Positions 39,962 to 49,750 of a stretch of 64,000 nucleotides of DNA are shown here, piece after piece. Numbering within the stretch: the stretch's first letter is position 1; each line of letters opens with the position of its first letter. Made by a program: the position numbers and the translations under genes. The notes under the pieces were generated by a model that was not told the DNA's origin, did no database searches, and saw only the letters and a list, made by a program, of their open reading frames with translations. The DNA is from an uncultured Flavobacteriaceae bacterium (GTDB taxonomy: Bacteria; Bacteroidota; Bacteroidia; Flavobacteriales; Flavobacteriaceae): the NCBI GenBank assembly GCA_947500385.1, contig CANMSA010000001.1, positions 62,001-126,000 of the forward strand, read 5' to 3'.

Positions 39962-42900
39962 CTACTGCGTCATCGTATTTTGCATACCAGCTATTATGGC
40001 AGTTTGTACTTCATCGCAGTTTGTAATAGAAAAGTCAATGACCGCTCCTATGGCGGCATCAAAACCAACGGTAAGGTCTATTGCACTAGTTGCTTTTACC
40101 GTTAATTTTCCATTAGCTTCAACCGTATTTCCCGTCAAGACCGTTTCTCCGGCCAGAGTTACTTCTTTATTAAAAATAGTTGCATAGGAGGCTTGCGATT
40201 CCTCGCAAAAAGAGCTAAAATCAATAGCGGCCATGATATTTTCTTCAATAAAATAGTCTTTTCGCAACAGAATGGTGTTAAATGCTCCCACCCTGTGCAA
40301 TCGAAACTCTTCAGTATTATTAGACTCGCTGTCCGCCGAGGTGGCCGTATAATCAAAAAAAAGTTCTACTGAACTCCCTACCGCTATGGCCGGCACATCG
40401 AACTTGGCAACGTCAAAATACAAGGCCTCTTCCGTGGTAGAAGTTGTCAGTACATAAGTTTCAGGGGCCAGTATACCATTGGTCGTATTGGTAAGCGTTA
40501 TTTTACCCTCGCTACCGACCCCCAACATTAACGTATTTGGTTTTAACGAAAAGCCTACATTGGAAAATTCAAGAGTGGGTGCCAATTCAGCTGCCGTTTT
40601 TGTTGTCGTACCGGTATTTTTGGTGGCCTCTTCTTGGCTAATAGGAAATCCTGAGAGGGTCAACGGATTCCATCGAATCATCGCCTGGGAAGCATTGAAG
40701 GCAATGTTTTTCCCATCCCCTGTGTCGGTTTTAAAAAAGTATTCGCTCGATACCATAGTATGGGTAGAATAGGAAACAGTTTCCTTGGCCATTAAGCCTT
40801 CACTTTCCAGAGCACCGGTATCGATCAAGTCCTGAAAGCCTGGGACAATCGTTTCCATATCGGGACGTTCCAAAACCTGTTTCTTGTAGAAATCGGCCAT
40901 TGCCAATGGCAATAATAATTCGTTATACGCGTCGTACGCCTGGTTGCCCCCGGATTTCATCCTTTCGGAAAGATGTTGTTTTGCAAGCATTAACTGTTCT
41001 TGTAACCAAACAATGTACCCGGCATCGATCAAACCATCGCCATTGAGATCTTGGGCCCATGTATCCAAAATTAACTGTAACTCACTTTCATCGAGTACGA
41101 CCCCCAGATCGGCTTTTAAATCCTTGTCCATATCCGTCCCCAGCGAAAGACGAGCAGAGGTCAATACAATGTCAATATTGTAATGGGTATTGTTCAATGC
41201 CAAAGCGGCTTTACCTTGATGGTCCTCTACAGGTATTGTAGGGGTAATGGATAATTCGAAATTAAATTGGGGCGCTAAAAAAATGGAGCCGTCTACAATG
41301 CCGTTTTCGGTTTGGTAGAAGTCTGTTAGCTTTCTTAAAATACGGGCATACGCATTGGGGTCCTTATTTTGCAACATCTGCATCCAGACCTGGGTGGTGT
41401 TCAGGTCCTCTACGCTATTGTTCAGGTGCGACAATAGCTGTTGCTTGGCCGCCAATGCAGCCATATACGTACGTTGCAAAAGCTCGATCTGAGCGGCATT
41501 TACCTCTTTTTGATCCAAGAGCAGGCCCTGCTCCCCATTTGGAATGGTCAATGCTTGAAGAAACATCTTTTGTGTTTGTTTTTCATTGCCAAGGCCAAGA
41601 TCTGCCATGAGCAGGCTCAGAAAATTTGGTTGGTACAGGAATTCTTCTGTTATCAGCACATTGGGTATCTGAAATGTTTTCCCAGGAGCATATGATTTAT
41701 TGGAAAAGTCACAACTGCAACCGCCTCGGGTACAGAGGCAAGCGGCCCTTCCTCCGTTACCGCCGCCTCCGGTATCATCATCGAAACCGCCACCATCTGG
41801 CCGGTCTACGGGAAGGTCGTCGTCGTTACTGCCACCTGAACCGCCCCCGCTTCCCCTACCGCCTACAAAATCGATGCTGAAAATATTTTCTGTAAGCGTT
41901 TCTATCTCTATCCCATTTTCCATGGCATAGTTTTTCATGAAATCTATAGTAAGTGGTGCGAACCGAATATTGGGGTTGGAAGAAACTCCAAGCCCTAAGG
42001 GGAGGTCTTCCCCATTGAACAAGCGGGTATTAAGGGCATTGGCTTCGGCATCCAAGGCATTATAATCAATCGTCAACCATTCCGCATGGCGTGCTCTGCT
42101 TGATTCATCCCAACCTTCTATTCGAAGCTTTAAGTTGGCATCCGTTTTACTGACTTTCCCGTTGTACTCCCACTCGCGATCGTCGTTCCTCTCAACCAAA
42201 ACACCTCCATATTTGAAATTGTTTACAGCGGAATTGGTGAAATCTTCACTAAATCCTTTGTCGTTGCCAGGAACTTTTGTAACTGATTTTACTTTGTTCA
42301 GTGGCTTCGAAGAGGTTCCCTTTGGGGAAAGAATTCCCGTCAATTCTCTAAACGCATTTATTCGATCCACTTGAACAGTTCCTGTAACGCCTTCCAAAAG
42401 TGCGGACGCGTCTTCATTTTGATTAACATCTATACCAAAAGTTCTTTGTTCGGCTTCATAGCCCTGTTCGTTGGCAAATTCATTGTATAGATCTTCCAGT
42501 TCCGTGGCGAAATTAATACCCCCAGCAGCCCCCGTACGGTCAAAAAACTCAATAAAAGCTTCTATCACCTCTCCCGATTCTCCAATTATAGGTAAATCAT
42601 CGTAAAGGAATCTCAGATCTGTAAGTCCGTCTGAAAGTTCTGAAAGGTCGGGAAGTGCGATTACGTTGTTCCAATTAAAATTGGCATAGCCAAGTTTAGC
42701 AGTCTTACCGCCAATAAAAATAGAAGGATTCACCGCCTGTCCCTTGGCATCCAAATTTAACTCGGCACCGGGACGCGCTATGCCTTTAAAAACATTTGAT
42801 ATCACAGGAATAGGTACTTCGGCCCTGAAAATATCACGACTCTTATTGAAAAAACCATCGTCAGGAATTTCATTTCCAGTTGCATCAAAGAATTTTACAT

Positions 42901-43297
42901 CGTCCGGCGCGTCGTTATTCAACACTTTGTTCTGCACGGCGTATGCCGTTCTGGAAAGTGCAATAATCTCAGGGGTAGCGTTTATTCCGCCCTCATACCG
43001 TTCAAAGAACTGCTGTATGTCCGGAGTGTTTAAATCTCCTTCAAAAGCGATACCGTTTCTGCCATCATCAAACAAGTAGATAACACTATTGCCCTTTCTA
43101 TATCGTACACCATCTCCCAACACCCCTTCGGATGTGACATTACGGAAGCCAAAATCAATCCGATAGGCTGCATTTTGAAAATACTCAAAAATAGGCCCCC
43201 TAGGGTTATCCTGTGCCCTAAGTGTTTGGAGCGACCAGAGGGAAAATACAAAAATAAACAGCATTCGTATAAATTGTATGTTTTTCATAACGTCCAA
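39962..43297 (-). CDS. Large exported protein of unknown function
   Basis: 1111 residues. A signal peptide (MLFIFVFSLWSLQTLRAQ) precedes about 450 residues of mixed content. Residues 478-519 are a Gly/Asp-rich linker, followed at 520-529 by C-L-C-T-R-G-G-C-S-C, four cysteines in ten residues. Residues 545-930 are helical with one EF-hand-like loop (DLNGDGLIDA, about 750-759). The last 180 residues are beta-rich (ANGKLTVKATSAIDLTVGF) like the stacked-strand modules of Bacteroidota surface proteins. No T9SS sorting domain. It follows the mini T9SS gene by 3 bases. Function unknown. Confidence 0.8.
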   Translation of the reverse strand: MDVMKNIQFIRMLFIFVFSLWSLQTLRAQDNPRGPIFEYFQNAAYRIDFGFRNVTSEGVLGDGVRYRKGNSVIYLFDDGRNGIAFEGDLNTPDIQQFFERYEGGINATPEIIALSRTAYAVQNKVLNNDAPDDVKFFDATGNEIPDDGFFNKSRDIFRAEVPIPVISNVFKGIARPGAELNLDAKGQAVNPSIFIGGKTAKLGYANFNWNNVIALPDLSELSDGLTDLRFLYDDLPIIGESGEVIEAFIEFFDRTGAAGGINFATELEDLYNEFANEQGYEAEQRTFGIDVNQNEDASALLEGVTGTVQVDRINAFRELTGILSPKGTSSKPLNKVKSVTKVPGNDKGFSEDFTNSAVNNFKYGGVLVERNDDREWEYNGKVSKTDANLKLRIEGWDESSRARHAEWLTIDYNALDAEANALNTRLFNGEDLPLGLGVSSNPNIRFAPLTIDFMKNYAMENGIEIETLTENIFSIDFVGGRGSGGGSGGSNDDDLPVDRPDGGGFDDDTGGGGNGGRAACLCTRGGCSCDFSNKSYAPGKTFQIPNVLITEEFLYQPNFLSLLMADLGLGNEKQTQKMFLQALTIPNGEQGLLLDQKEVNAAQIELLQRTYMAALAAKQQLLSHLNNSVEDLNTTQVWMQMLQNKDPNAYARILRKLTDFYQTENGIVDGSIFLAPQFNFELSITPTIPVEDHQGKAALALNNTHYNIDIVLTSARLSLGTDMDKDLKADLGVVLDESELQLILDTWAQDLNGDGLIDAGYIVWLQEQLMLAKQHLSERMKSGGNQAYDAYNELLLPLAMADFYKKQVLERPDMETIVPGFQDLIDTGALESEGLMAKETVSYSTHTMVSSEYFFKTDTGDGKNIAFNASQAMIRWNPLTLSGFPISQEEATKNTGTTTKTAAELAPTLEFSNVGFSLKPNTLMLGVGSEGKITLTNTTNGILAPETYVLTTSTTEEALYFDVAKFDVPAIAVGSSVELFFDYTATSADSESNNTEEFRLHRVGAFNTILLRKDYFIEENIMAAIDFSSFCEESQASYATIFNKEVTLAGETVLTGNTVEANGKLTVKATSAIDLTVGFDAAIGAVIDFSITNCDEVQTAIIAGMQNTMTQ

Positions 43298-43300
43298 GTT

Positions 43301-43747
43301 TTAATTCTTAATAATTTTTTTACTGATCTGTTTCCCATTTTCCAATTGAACCACGGCGATATACATTCCGCTCGGTAACCGCGCTACGTCATAGGTGGCG
43401 TTAAAGGTGGTACCGGCCATTTGGCGCACGGGCACCCTTGCTCCCGACATGGTATACAGGTAGAGTTCCGAAATAGCGCTCTTATTGGAGGTAGCTACAT
43501 TCAATTCCGCTATAGTGGGGTTCGGGTACACGGTCAGTTCCAAGGTCTCTGCCACTTCGTCCAAAACGGCTTCCAATACGTACACTACTTCCAAAGTCTC
43601 CAATTCCATGGAAATGGCATCTCCGGGGCGTACTTCATACCGTTTATCGGCGTCTTGCGCATGGGTAATTGCACCCATAAAAAGCATCGCGATCAAAACG
43701 GTGTTTGCGAGGGGCTTTATTTCACTAAAAGAGTATCTATTTTTCAT
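43301..43747 (-). CDS. Short exported protein with T9SS type A sorting domain
   Basis: 148 residues. A signal peptide ends near THAQ (residue 31). Only about 39 residues remain before the T9SS C-terminal domain: LTVYPNPTIAELNVA, LYTMSGARV, YDVARLPSGMYIAVV and terminal GKQISKKIIKN are the classic CTD. This domain sends cargo across the outer membrane and is then cut off, so almost no cargo would remain. It starts 26 bases after the coiled-coil protein gene and ends 3 bases before the large protein, so the three form one operon. Confidence 0.85.
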   Translation of the reverse strand: MKNRYSFSEIKPLANTVLIAMLFMGAITHAQDADKRYEVRPGDAISMELETLEVVYVLEAVLDEVAETLELTVYPNPTIAELNVATSNKSAISELYLYTMSGARVPVRQMAGTTFNATYDVARLPSGMYIAVVQLENGKQISKKIIKN

Positions 43748-43773
43748 CTGTCTGTTTTATATGGTCCCTTTTA

Positions 43774-44751
43774 TTAGTGTGTCATTGCGTTCACCTTGGC
43801 TACCAAAGCCTCCAATCGTGCCTCTTGGGCGGCGATTTTCTTTTCCTGCGCAATCGTGTACAAGGTAAGCTCCTCTACCTTTTCCAAAAGGGCCTTATTG
43901 ATCATGGCCACATCAAAACCTTCTTCTTTGGCAACCTGTGCGGCCGAAGGCACATTGGGCAAATGCTTATTGGCGGTGATAAAATCCTCTACCTCACTTA
44001 ATGGGCGTAGGTTATAGTCGTTCGCAAAGACATAATCGGGCCAATTGTCAACGGTCTGTATTTTCATGCCCGTGGCGATTGCCCGCCCGTTTACGGCAAA
44101 CTTGTAACCGTTCGGTAAATTTCCGGTATTGACCGTGAAACCGGCACCACGGACCGCCAGCGCATTATCTTGCTCCAAAATGATACGGGCATCGTAATCT
44201 TCCGAAGTGGGGCCGGAGTTGTTTTTAAAATCAATGTACGGTGTATTCCCTGTACGTAGTTCAATACTGTGATTTGCCCCATCGCTGCCAAAGCGCGACT
44301 GGCGGTTGGTATCGTTACCACTGCCACGAACTACAAATTGTTTATCCGTTTTAACGTTACCATTTACATGAAAACGTTCATCCGGGTTCGCTTTGAACAC
44401 ACCAATATTACCATCGTAGGTCATATACATAAGAAGTCTTCCCCCGGTTAAGGGGTTGTCGGAATCGTACCGTCTCCATGCTAGATTGTTTCCTTCCTGA
44501 CGCGCAAAAAACACACTGTTTACCGAATTACTTGCGCTTCTAGCATCAAATAACAAGTGTGGACTATTACTGCCGCTACTCGTGTTTTTAAGTTTTAAAC
44601 CAAGATTGCCCGAAGGACGCTGAATAGTGATAAATTGATTTTGGGTTTGGGCCTGCGAAGTTAGCATAGCCATACATGCAAGCATTAAAGTAAGACAAAG
44701 TGCTACTCTATTACTAACTGATTTTTCTGTTTTGTGTTTTGCTGATTTCAT
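43774..44751 (-). CDS. Exported tail-fibre-like protein with C-terminal coiled coil
   Basis: 325 residues. Signal (VALCLTLMLACMAMLTSQAQ), then beta-rich sequence with repeated short strands (GGRLLMYMTYDGNIGVF, NPDERFHVNGNVKTD). The C-terminal region YNLRPLSEVEDFITANKHLP, VPSAAQVAKEEGFDVAMIN, and a heptad segment (EKVEELTLYTIAQEKKIAAQ) is a pattern I have often seen in Bacteroidota exported proteins: an adhesin-like stalk ending in a coiled coil. It resembles phage tail-spike layouts, but no phage genes are nearby. First gene of the exported operon. Confidence 0.78.
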   Translation of the reverse strand: MKSAKHKTEKSVSNRVALCLTLMLACMAMLTSQAQTQNQFITIQRPSGNLGLKLKNTSSGSNSPHLLFDARSASNSVNSVFFARQEGNNLAWRRYDSDNPLTGGRLLMYMTYDGNIGVFKANPDERFHVNGNVKTDKQFVVRGSGNDTNRQSRFGSDGANHSIELRTGNTPYIDFKNNSGPTSEDYDARIILEQDNALAVRGAGFTVNTGNLPNGYKFAVNGRAIATGMKIQTVDNWPDYVFANDYNLRPLSEVEDFITANKHLPNVPSAAQVAKEEGFDVAMINKALLEKVEELTLYTIAQEKKIAAQEARLEALVAKVNAMTH

Positions 44752-44945
44752 AATCTTTTAATTTAAATTCCAACAACTGTTTTTGTTCGAACCAAAGATT
44801 GTTGTAAAAAACACTGAAAATCAACTATTTGTAATGAGAAACAAAGATGTGTAAGCAATGACAAGGTTTTGGGACAATCAACAATCTTCTTGTATTTCGT
44901 CCCAAAAAGAATAGGGTTCGCAATAAAATGAAGGGAGTAGTGTAT

Positions 44946-45764
44946 TTATTTGATCAAAGTATCCAAAACGCTGATTACCCCATCGCGTTTGCTTCTGGAC
45001 ACGGGCAGGCGAAGGTCATGCGCCCTAAAATGCACTTTAGCGTTGTTCGCATTCCCTGAAATTTTCTCCACATGCATCAGGTTTACAATAAAAGACTTAT
45101 GGGTACGTACAATATAGTTGTACGGTATTTGCTGTTCCACGCTCTTAAGGGTAAGACGTAAAACTGTTTGTTTTATGCCTGTAGAGGTCGCAACGTAAAA
45201 CTCGGAGTAGTTTTCACTGGATTTAATGTATAGCAATTCATCGGTAGGGAGGGTCAGGTGTTCGCTAAGTAAATCCCCCTTGATATTCAAATATTCCTGA
45301 GCTGTTTTGGGGGTATTTATTGGCACCCCCCCGAGCGTTGATGTCCGAGTAAGGTCAATCCGAGAAACAACTACTAGCGCAAGAAGCACTACCAGCAGAT
45401 CCAGGGTTACAAAAACCAATGACTTTCCGCTCGAATAGGGAAGGTTGTATTGTAAGGTGTAAACACTCATTTTTGCTGCCGACAGACTTATCACCAAAAC
45501 CAATAAGAGTAAAAAATGGCCTTTTGCATCTGCCTGTTTTTTGTAAAAAGGCTCGAACAATTCCGGTAGTATAAACACCAGCGTTATACATACTGATAAG
45601 ACGGTCAGTGAAAAAATTGCCAATTGTAAAAGGTAGATACCTTCATCTATTCTAATCCAGGATAAAAAATCCATTAGCAGCACGCATACCACGGTAAATA
45701 GCAACAGTGACATTGTAAAATAGACTTTTCTACGGTAGGTTGCAGTAAAAATTTTAGTGTTCAA
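44946..45764 (-). CDS. LytTR-family DNA-binding membrane regulator
   Basis: 272 residues. The N half has four hydrophobic helices (VYFTMSLLLFTVVCVLLM first). Residues 165-270 form a LytTR DNA-binding domain: TDELLYIKSSENYSEFYVA, VLRLTLKSVEQQIPYNYIVR, THKSFIVNLMHVEKI, and a final DLRLPVSRSKRDGVISVL. LytTR proteins usually regulate exoproteins and surface genes by binding direct repeats. There is no receiver domain. It lies 27 bases after a TPR membrane protein, the probable sensor partner, and about 190 bases before the exported operon, which is the obvious candidate target. Confidence 0.9.
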   Translation of the reverse strand: MNTKIFTATYRRKVYFTMSLLLFTVVCVLLMDFLSWIRIDEGIYLLQLAIFSLTVLSVCITLVFILPELFEPFYKKQADAKGHFLLLLVLVISLSAAKMSVYTLQYNLPYSSGKSLVFVTLDLLVVLLALVVVSRIDLTRTSTLGGVPINTPKTAQEYLNIKGDLLSEHLTLPTDELLYIKSSENYSEFYVATSTGIKQTVLRLTLKSVEQQIPYNYIVRTHKSFIVNLMHVEKISGNANNAKVHFRAHDLRLPVSRSKRDGVISVLDTLIK

Positions 45765-45791
45765 ATCGCTCGGTTGGTGGTTATTGGTTGA

Positions 45792-47084
45792 TCAGCTTGT
45801 TACACTCATTGGTTTTTTTCGGCTCCGCAACGCCAATAAAATGAGTAATTGCAGACCAAGAAAACCCAAAATAGCCAAAACGATATTATTGGATTTTTTG
45901 TACAAGGCCTCCCTAAAATCGAAAAGCTCTGCCTGCTCATCGAATTGCCTTGCATACTTCTCCTCGACGAGTGCTTTTGTATCTTGCTGTTTTTCTTGGG
46001 CTATCCTTAAATCAAGGGATAAGCTTTTAAATTTTAATATGTTCGCAGTATCCTTTTTTAGAGTATAAAGTTCAATCAGGTGTTCGCAGGCCTCTTTCGC
46101 TTGTTCCGCAAACAGTGAAAGTTGGGCATCTTCCAAGGTTTTGACTAAAATTTTTTCGGCCAAATCCAGTTTTCCCATTTTCATTAAGATGAGACCCCTA
46201 ATCACGTTGTTACTGCTTATTGCATCGCGATTATTCGCCTTTTCCAACTGTTTCAATGCAGCATCCAAGGTGCTAAGGGAACTATCATACTTCTGCTGAT
46301 CGAACTCAATTTCTGCTTTTAGTGTTTGAACTTGGCCAAGGCTATTGTCGTTTTCTTGCGCCCTATTCATAGCAGAGGCACTGTCTACATAAGCGGTTGC
46401 GACCTCATATTCCCCCAGTTGATGACATGCGTGAGCAATATTGCCATACAGTAAAGCTATAATGCGCTTTTCCTTTAGTTTCTTCATAGCCGTCAAAGAT
46501 TTGAGGTATTGGTCTTTTGCATACATGGGATCATCATTCTCGAAATGCACATTTGCCTTGGATATGTAGACTACTGCAAGTGATCTCATGGTCTTAACTG
46601 TCTTAAATATCTGTTCCGATTTCTCATAATACTTCATTGCCAATGAAAAATAACTAAGGGAAGCATAAAGATTACCAATATTTAAGTATATTTTTCCAAG
46701 CTGTTCCTGGAGAAAAAGGGGTTGTTCTTCGGCAGTCTTTTTGGCCATCTCCATTTTGAGCATGTTCAACGCTTCAAATGAATATTTCAGGGATTCATTA
46801 AAATTCCCGGTAGTGCGATATAAGGTGCCTAAATCTATCTTTAAGTTTACCTTACCCGCAATATACCTGATACTATCAGCGATTGCCAAGGCCTCATGCA
46901 CCAATTCAAAAGCTCTTTTCGGGTTATTCCTAGCGTACTTCTTATGTTCTTTGCGAAGTGAATCTACTTTTTGTTGCAGGCTCGTCTTTGTTATCGAATC
47001 TCCTTTAACATCATTGGAAAAGAGATTTGTTGACAATAGAAGAAAAAACAGAAATACGAATATTCTGAAACAATTAAAAGACAT
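45792..47084 (-). CDS. TPR-repeat membrane protein, probable sensor partner of the LytTR regulator
   Basis: 430 residues. Signal (FRIFVFLFFLLLSTNLFS), then about eight TPR units between residues 50 and 350 (for example YASLSYFSLAMKYYEKSEQI and NNRDAISSNNVIRGLILMKM), then coiled coil and one C-terminal transmembrane helix (NNIVLAILGFLGLQLLILLA) with a short basic tail RSRKK. The layout matches the periplasmic sensory half of Bacteroidota TPR regulators, with the output domain on the neighbouring gene. It probably binds a periplasmic signal and contacts LytTR through the membrane; this is inference. Confidence 0.85.
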   Translation of the reverse strand: MSFNCFRIFVFLFFLLLSTNLFSNDVKGDSITKTSLQQKVDSLRKEHKKYARNNPKRAFELVHEALAIADSIRYIAGKVNLKIDLGTLYRTTGNFNESLKYSFEALNMLKMEMAKKTAEEQPLFLQEQLGKIYLNIGNLYASLSYFSLAMKYYEKSEQIFKTVKTMRSLAVVYISKANVHFENDDPMYAKDQYLKSLTAMKKLKEKRIIALLYGNIAHACHQLGEYEVATAYVDSASAMNRAQENDNSLGQVQTLKAEIEFDQQKYDSSLSTLDAALKQLEKANNRDAISSNNVIRGLILMKMGKLDLAEKILVKTLEDAQLSLFAEQAKEACEHLIELYTLKKDTANILKFKSLSLDLRIAQEKQQDTKALVEEKYARQFDEQAELFDFREALYKKSNNIVLAILGFLGLQLLILLALRSRKKPMSVTS

Positions 47085-47349
47085 TGGTTCTGTTGGCTAT
47101 GGGTTTTTCACAAGATACTAAAAAGAGATAGACTACGATCAATAAGCCGTCAATATGAAGGTCTATACCGTTGGAATGAAGTCTATATCGGACAATCACT
47201 ATGGGCCTTCAACAACAACAATAAACAATAGCAAATGAAACTAAATAGTTGCTCTTTTTGAACTGCAAGGCCATACATCGCCTAATAAACGTCGGGGCTT
47301 TTTGATTCTTTAAAAATTGTACATTCATCTTTAGACAATCTACCATGCC

Positions 47350-49563
47350 CTAATTCGCTACCTCACTAGTGAATTTCAAGCGGTATAAGCGCAATTCCTC
47401 ATCATCATAGTCCCCGTCGAACTCGGCCATCGCCGTTTCAATATCGTCGGTTTCCGCTTCCAAAAAGTAATCGTGTATCTCTTCTTGTTGGTCTTCATCG
47501 AACAATTCATCGATCCAATACCCGATATCCAATTTGGTGCCACTAAATACGATCTGTTCCATTTCCTTGATCAATTCCCCTAATTCTATCCCTTTTGCGG
47601 AGGCAATATCATCCAAAGGCAACTTTCTATCGACATTTTGAATAATATAGAGCTTCAGTGCAGAATTCGCGCCGGTAGTTTTTACCACCAAATCATCTGG
47701 TCGAATGATCTCGTTTTCCTCCACATATTTTTCAATAAATGCGATAAAGGGTTTCCCATACTTTTTGGCTTTTCCTTCCCCTACTCCATAAATGTTCTGC
47801 AACTCCACCTGCGATATGGGATATTTCAAGGCCATATCATTTAAGGAAGGGTCCTGAAACACAACAAAGGGCGGTACCCCCAACTTATCGGCCTGCTTTT
47901 TTCGCAAATCCTTTAATTGTTTCAACAACCGGGCATCGCTAACACCTGCGTTTTTAGCAGCGCTGACGATCGCATCATTTTTAGAATCACTGTACTCATG
48001 ATCTTTGGTCATTAGAAAAGAAACGGGGTTTTTTAGGTATTCTTTACCCTTTTCAGTAACATGTAATACCCCATAACGTTCAATTTCCTTATGTAAAAGA
48101 CCAGCTACCAATACCTGCCGTATCAAAGCCATCCAATAGCTTTTATCTTTGTCGGCCCCAATTCCAAACACCGGCTTTTCATTGGTCTTGTGCGAGGTCA
48201 TCATGGCATTTACTTTCCCGACCAAGGTTTTGACTATTTCTTTGGATTTGAACTTCTCGTTGGTCGCTTGTACCACTTTTAGCAGTTTCCCTACATTCTC
48301 TTGCGCTTCTTCTTTTTCTTTTGGGTTTCTCTTATTATCATCCATATCGGCACCGGCACCGTTTACATCATCAAACTCCTCTCCAAAATAATGCAGTATG
48401 AATTTTCTTCGCGACATGGACGTTTCGGCGTATCCCACCACTTCTTGCAACAACGCATTTCCAATCTCCTGTTCCGCGACCGGCTTGCCCGACATAAATT
48501 TTTCAAGCTTCTCGATATCCTTGTATGCATAGAAGGCCAAGCAATGCCCTTCGCCGCCATCACGGCCGGCGCGTCCCGTTTCTTGGTAATAGCTTTCGAT
48601 ACTTTTAGGAATATCGTGATGAATTACAAAACGTACATCGGGTTTATCGATTCCCATACCGAACGCAATAGTCGCAACCACGACATCCACATCTTGCATC
48701 AGAAACATATCTTGGTACTTAGAACGGGTCTTGGCATCAAAGCCGGCATGATAGGGCACTGCACTCACCCCATTTACTTGCAATACCTGGGATAGCTCCT
48801 CCACTCTTTTTCTACTTAGGCAATACACAATCCCCGACTTTCCGGCATTCTTTTTGACAAATCGGATAATATCGGCATCTACATCGGCTGTTTTGGGCCG
48901 TACCTCATAGAATAGATTAGGCCTATTGAACGATTCCTTAAAAAGTCTGGCGTCACCAATACCAAGGTTTTTTACGATATCCTCCTGTACTTTCGGAGTC
49001 GCAGTGGCGGTCAAGGCAATGATCGGGATATCGCTTCCGAGCCGGTTTACAATAGCTCTCAAATTGCGATACTCCGGCCTAAAATCATGTCCCCATTCTG
49101 AGATACAATGCGCCTCGTCTACCGCTAAGAAGGATATTTTGACCGTTTGCAAGAAATCAACATATTCTTGCTTGGTCAAAGATTCTGGCGCTACATACAG
49201 CAATTTCGTTACTCCGCAAGTAATATCTTGCATGACCGTTTTTACCTCTGATTTGTTCAAGGAGGAATTCAGCACATGGGCAATGCCGTTTTCAGAGGAA
49301 ATACCGCGAATGGCATCTACCTGGTTTTTCATGAGGGCGATCAGCGGGGAGACCACGATCGCGGTGCCTTCCTGCATCAATGCCGGGAGCTGGTAACAAA
49401 GGGATTTGCCGCCACCGGTCGGCATAATTACAAAGGTGTTTTTCCGATTCAGGATGTGCTGTACCACATCTTTCTGAAGACCTTTAAAAGTAGAAAAACC
49501 GAAGTAGTGTTTAAGAGGAGCGTGTAAATCGGTTTCTTTCAAAGCTGTACCATCATTTTTCAT
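47350..49563 (-). CDS. recQ: ATP-dependent DNA helicase RecQ
   Basis: 737 residues of a 3'-5' helicase for recombination and repair. Walker A FVIMPTGGGKSLCYQLP, DEAH box AVDEAHCISEWGHDFRPEY, motif IV region YCLSRKRVEEL, motif VI QETGRAGRDG. The RQC zinc-binding cysteines are missing: near residues 380-400 the sequence is TSMSRRKFILHYFGEEF then VNGAGADMDDN where four Cys are usual. The HRDC domain is at about 590-660 (LNDMALKYPISQVELQNIYG). A C-terminal acidic tail follows. Divergent from kdsD. Confidence 0.95.
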   Translation of the reverse strand: MKNDGTALKETDLHAPLKHYFGFSTFKGLQKDVVQHILNRKNTFVIMPTGGGKSLCYQLPALMQEGTAIVVSPLIALMKNQVDAIRGISSENGIAHVLNSSLNKSEVKTVMQDITCGVTKLLYVAPESLTKQEYVDFLQTVKISFLAVDEAHCISEWGHDFRPEYRNLRAIVNRLGSDIPIIALTATATPKVQEDIVKNLGIGDARLFKESFNRPNLFYEVRPKTADVDADIIRFVKKNAGKSGIVYCLSRKRVEELSQVLQVNGVSAVPYHAGFDAKTRSKYQDMFLMQDVDVVVATIAFGMGIDKPDVRFVIHHDIPKSIESYYQETGRAGRDGGEGHCLAFYAYKDIEKLEKFMSGKPVAEQEIGNALLQEVVGYAETSMSRRKFILHYFGEEFDDVNGAGADMDDNKRNPKEKEEAQENVGKLLKVVQATNEKFKSKEIVKTLVGKVNAMMTSHKTNEKPVFGIGADKDKSYWMALIRQVLVAGLLHKEIERYGVLHVTEKGKEYLKNPVSFLMTKDHEYSDSKNDAIVSAAKNAGVSDARLLKQLKDLRKKQADKLGVPPFVVFQDPSLNDMALKYPISQVELQNIYGVGEGKAKKYGKPFIAFIEKYVEENEIIRPDDLVVKTTGANSALKLYIIQNVDRKLPLDDIASAKGIELGELIKEMEQIVFSGTKLDIGYWIDELFDEDQQEEIHDYFLEAETDDIETAMAEFDGDYDDEELRLYRLKFTSEVAN

Positions 49564-49665
49564 TTGAGAACTTGGTCTGTCGTATTTTTTTTACTTCCTT
49601 AAGATAGTGATTTCCGAACTCTTTTATGCAGAAATCGGGCCAAATCACTTTATACCGTTTAAAAA

Positions 49666-49694
49666 TTGCGATAAGTTAAGAATGTGTAATTTTG
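49666..49694 (+). promoter_or_regulatory. Promoter of kdsD-tatC operon
   Basis: TTG (49666-49668), 18-base spacer, TAATTTTG (49687-49694): an exact flavobacterial promoter. It lies inside the longest open frame, which supports the later TTG start at 49751. Confidence 0.75.
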
Positions 49695-49750
49695 TACTCT
49701 TAAATATAATACATTCTTTTAGACTAAGATTATCTAATTTATACAATACT

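Noticed and set aside
47165-47205. Repeated GTCTATA(C/T)CG motif upstream of the TPR gene
   Set aside because: Only two copies at irregular spacing; cannot be told from chance.
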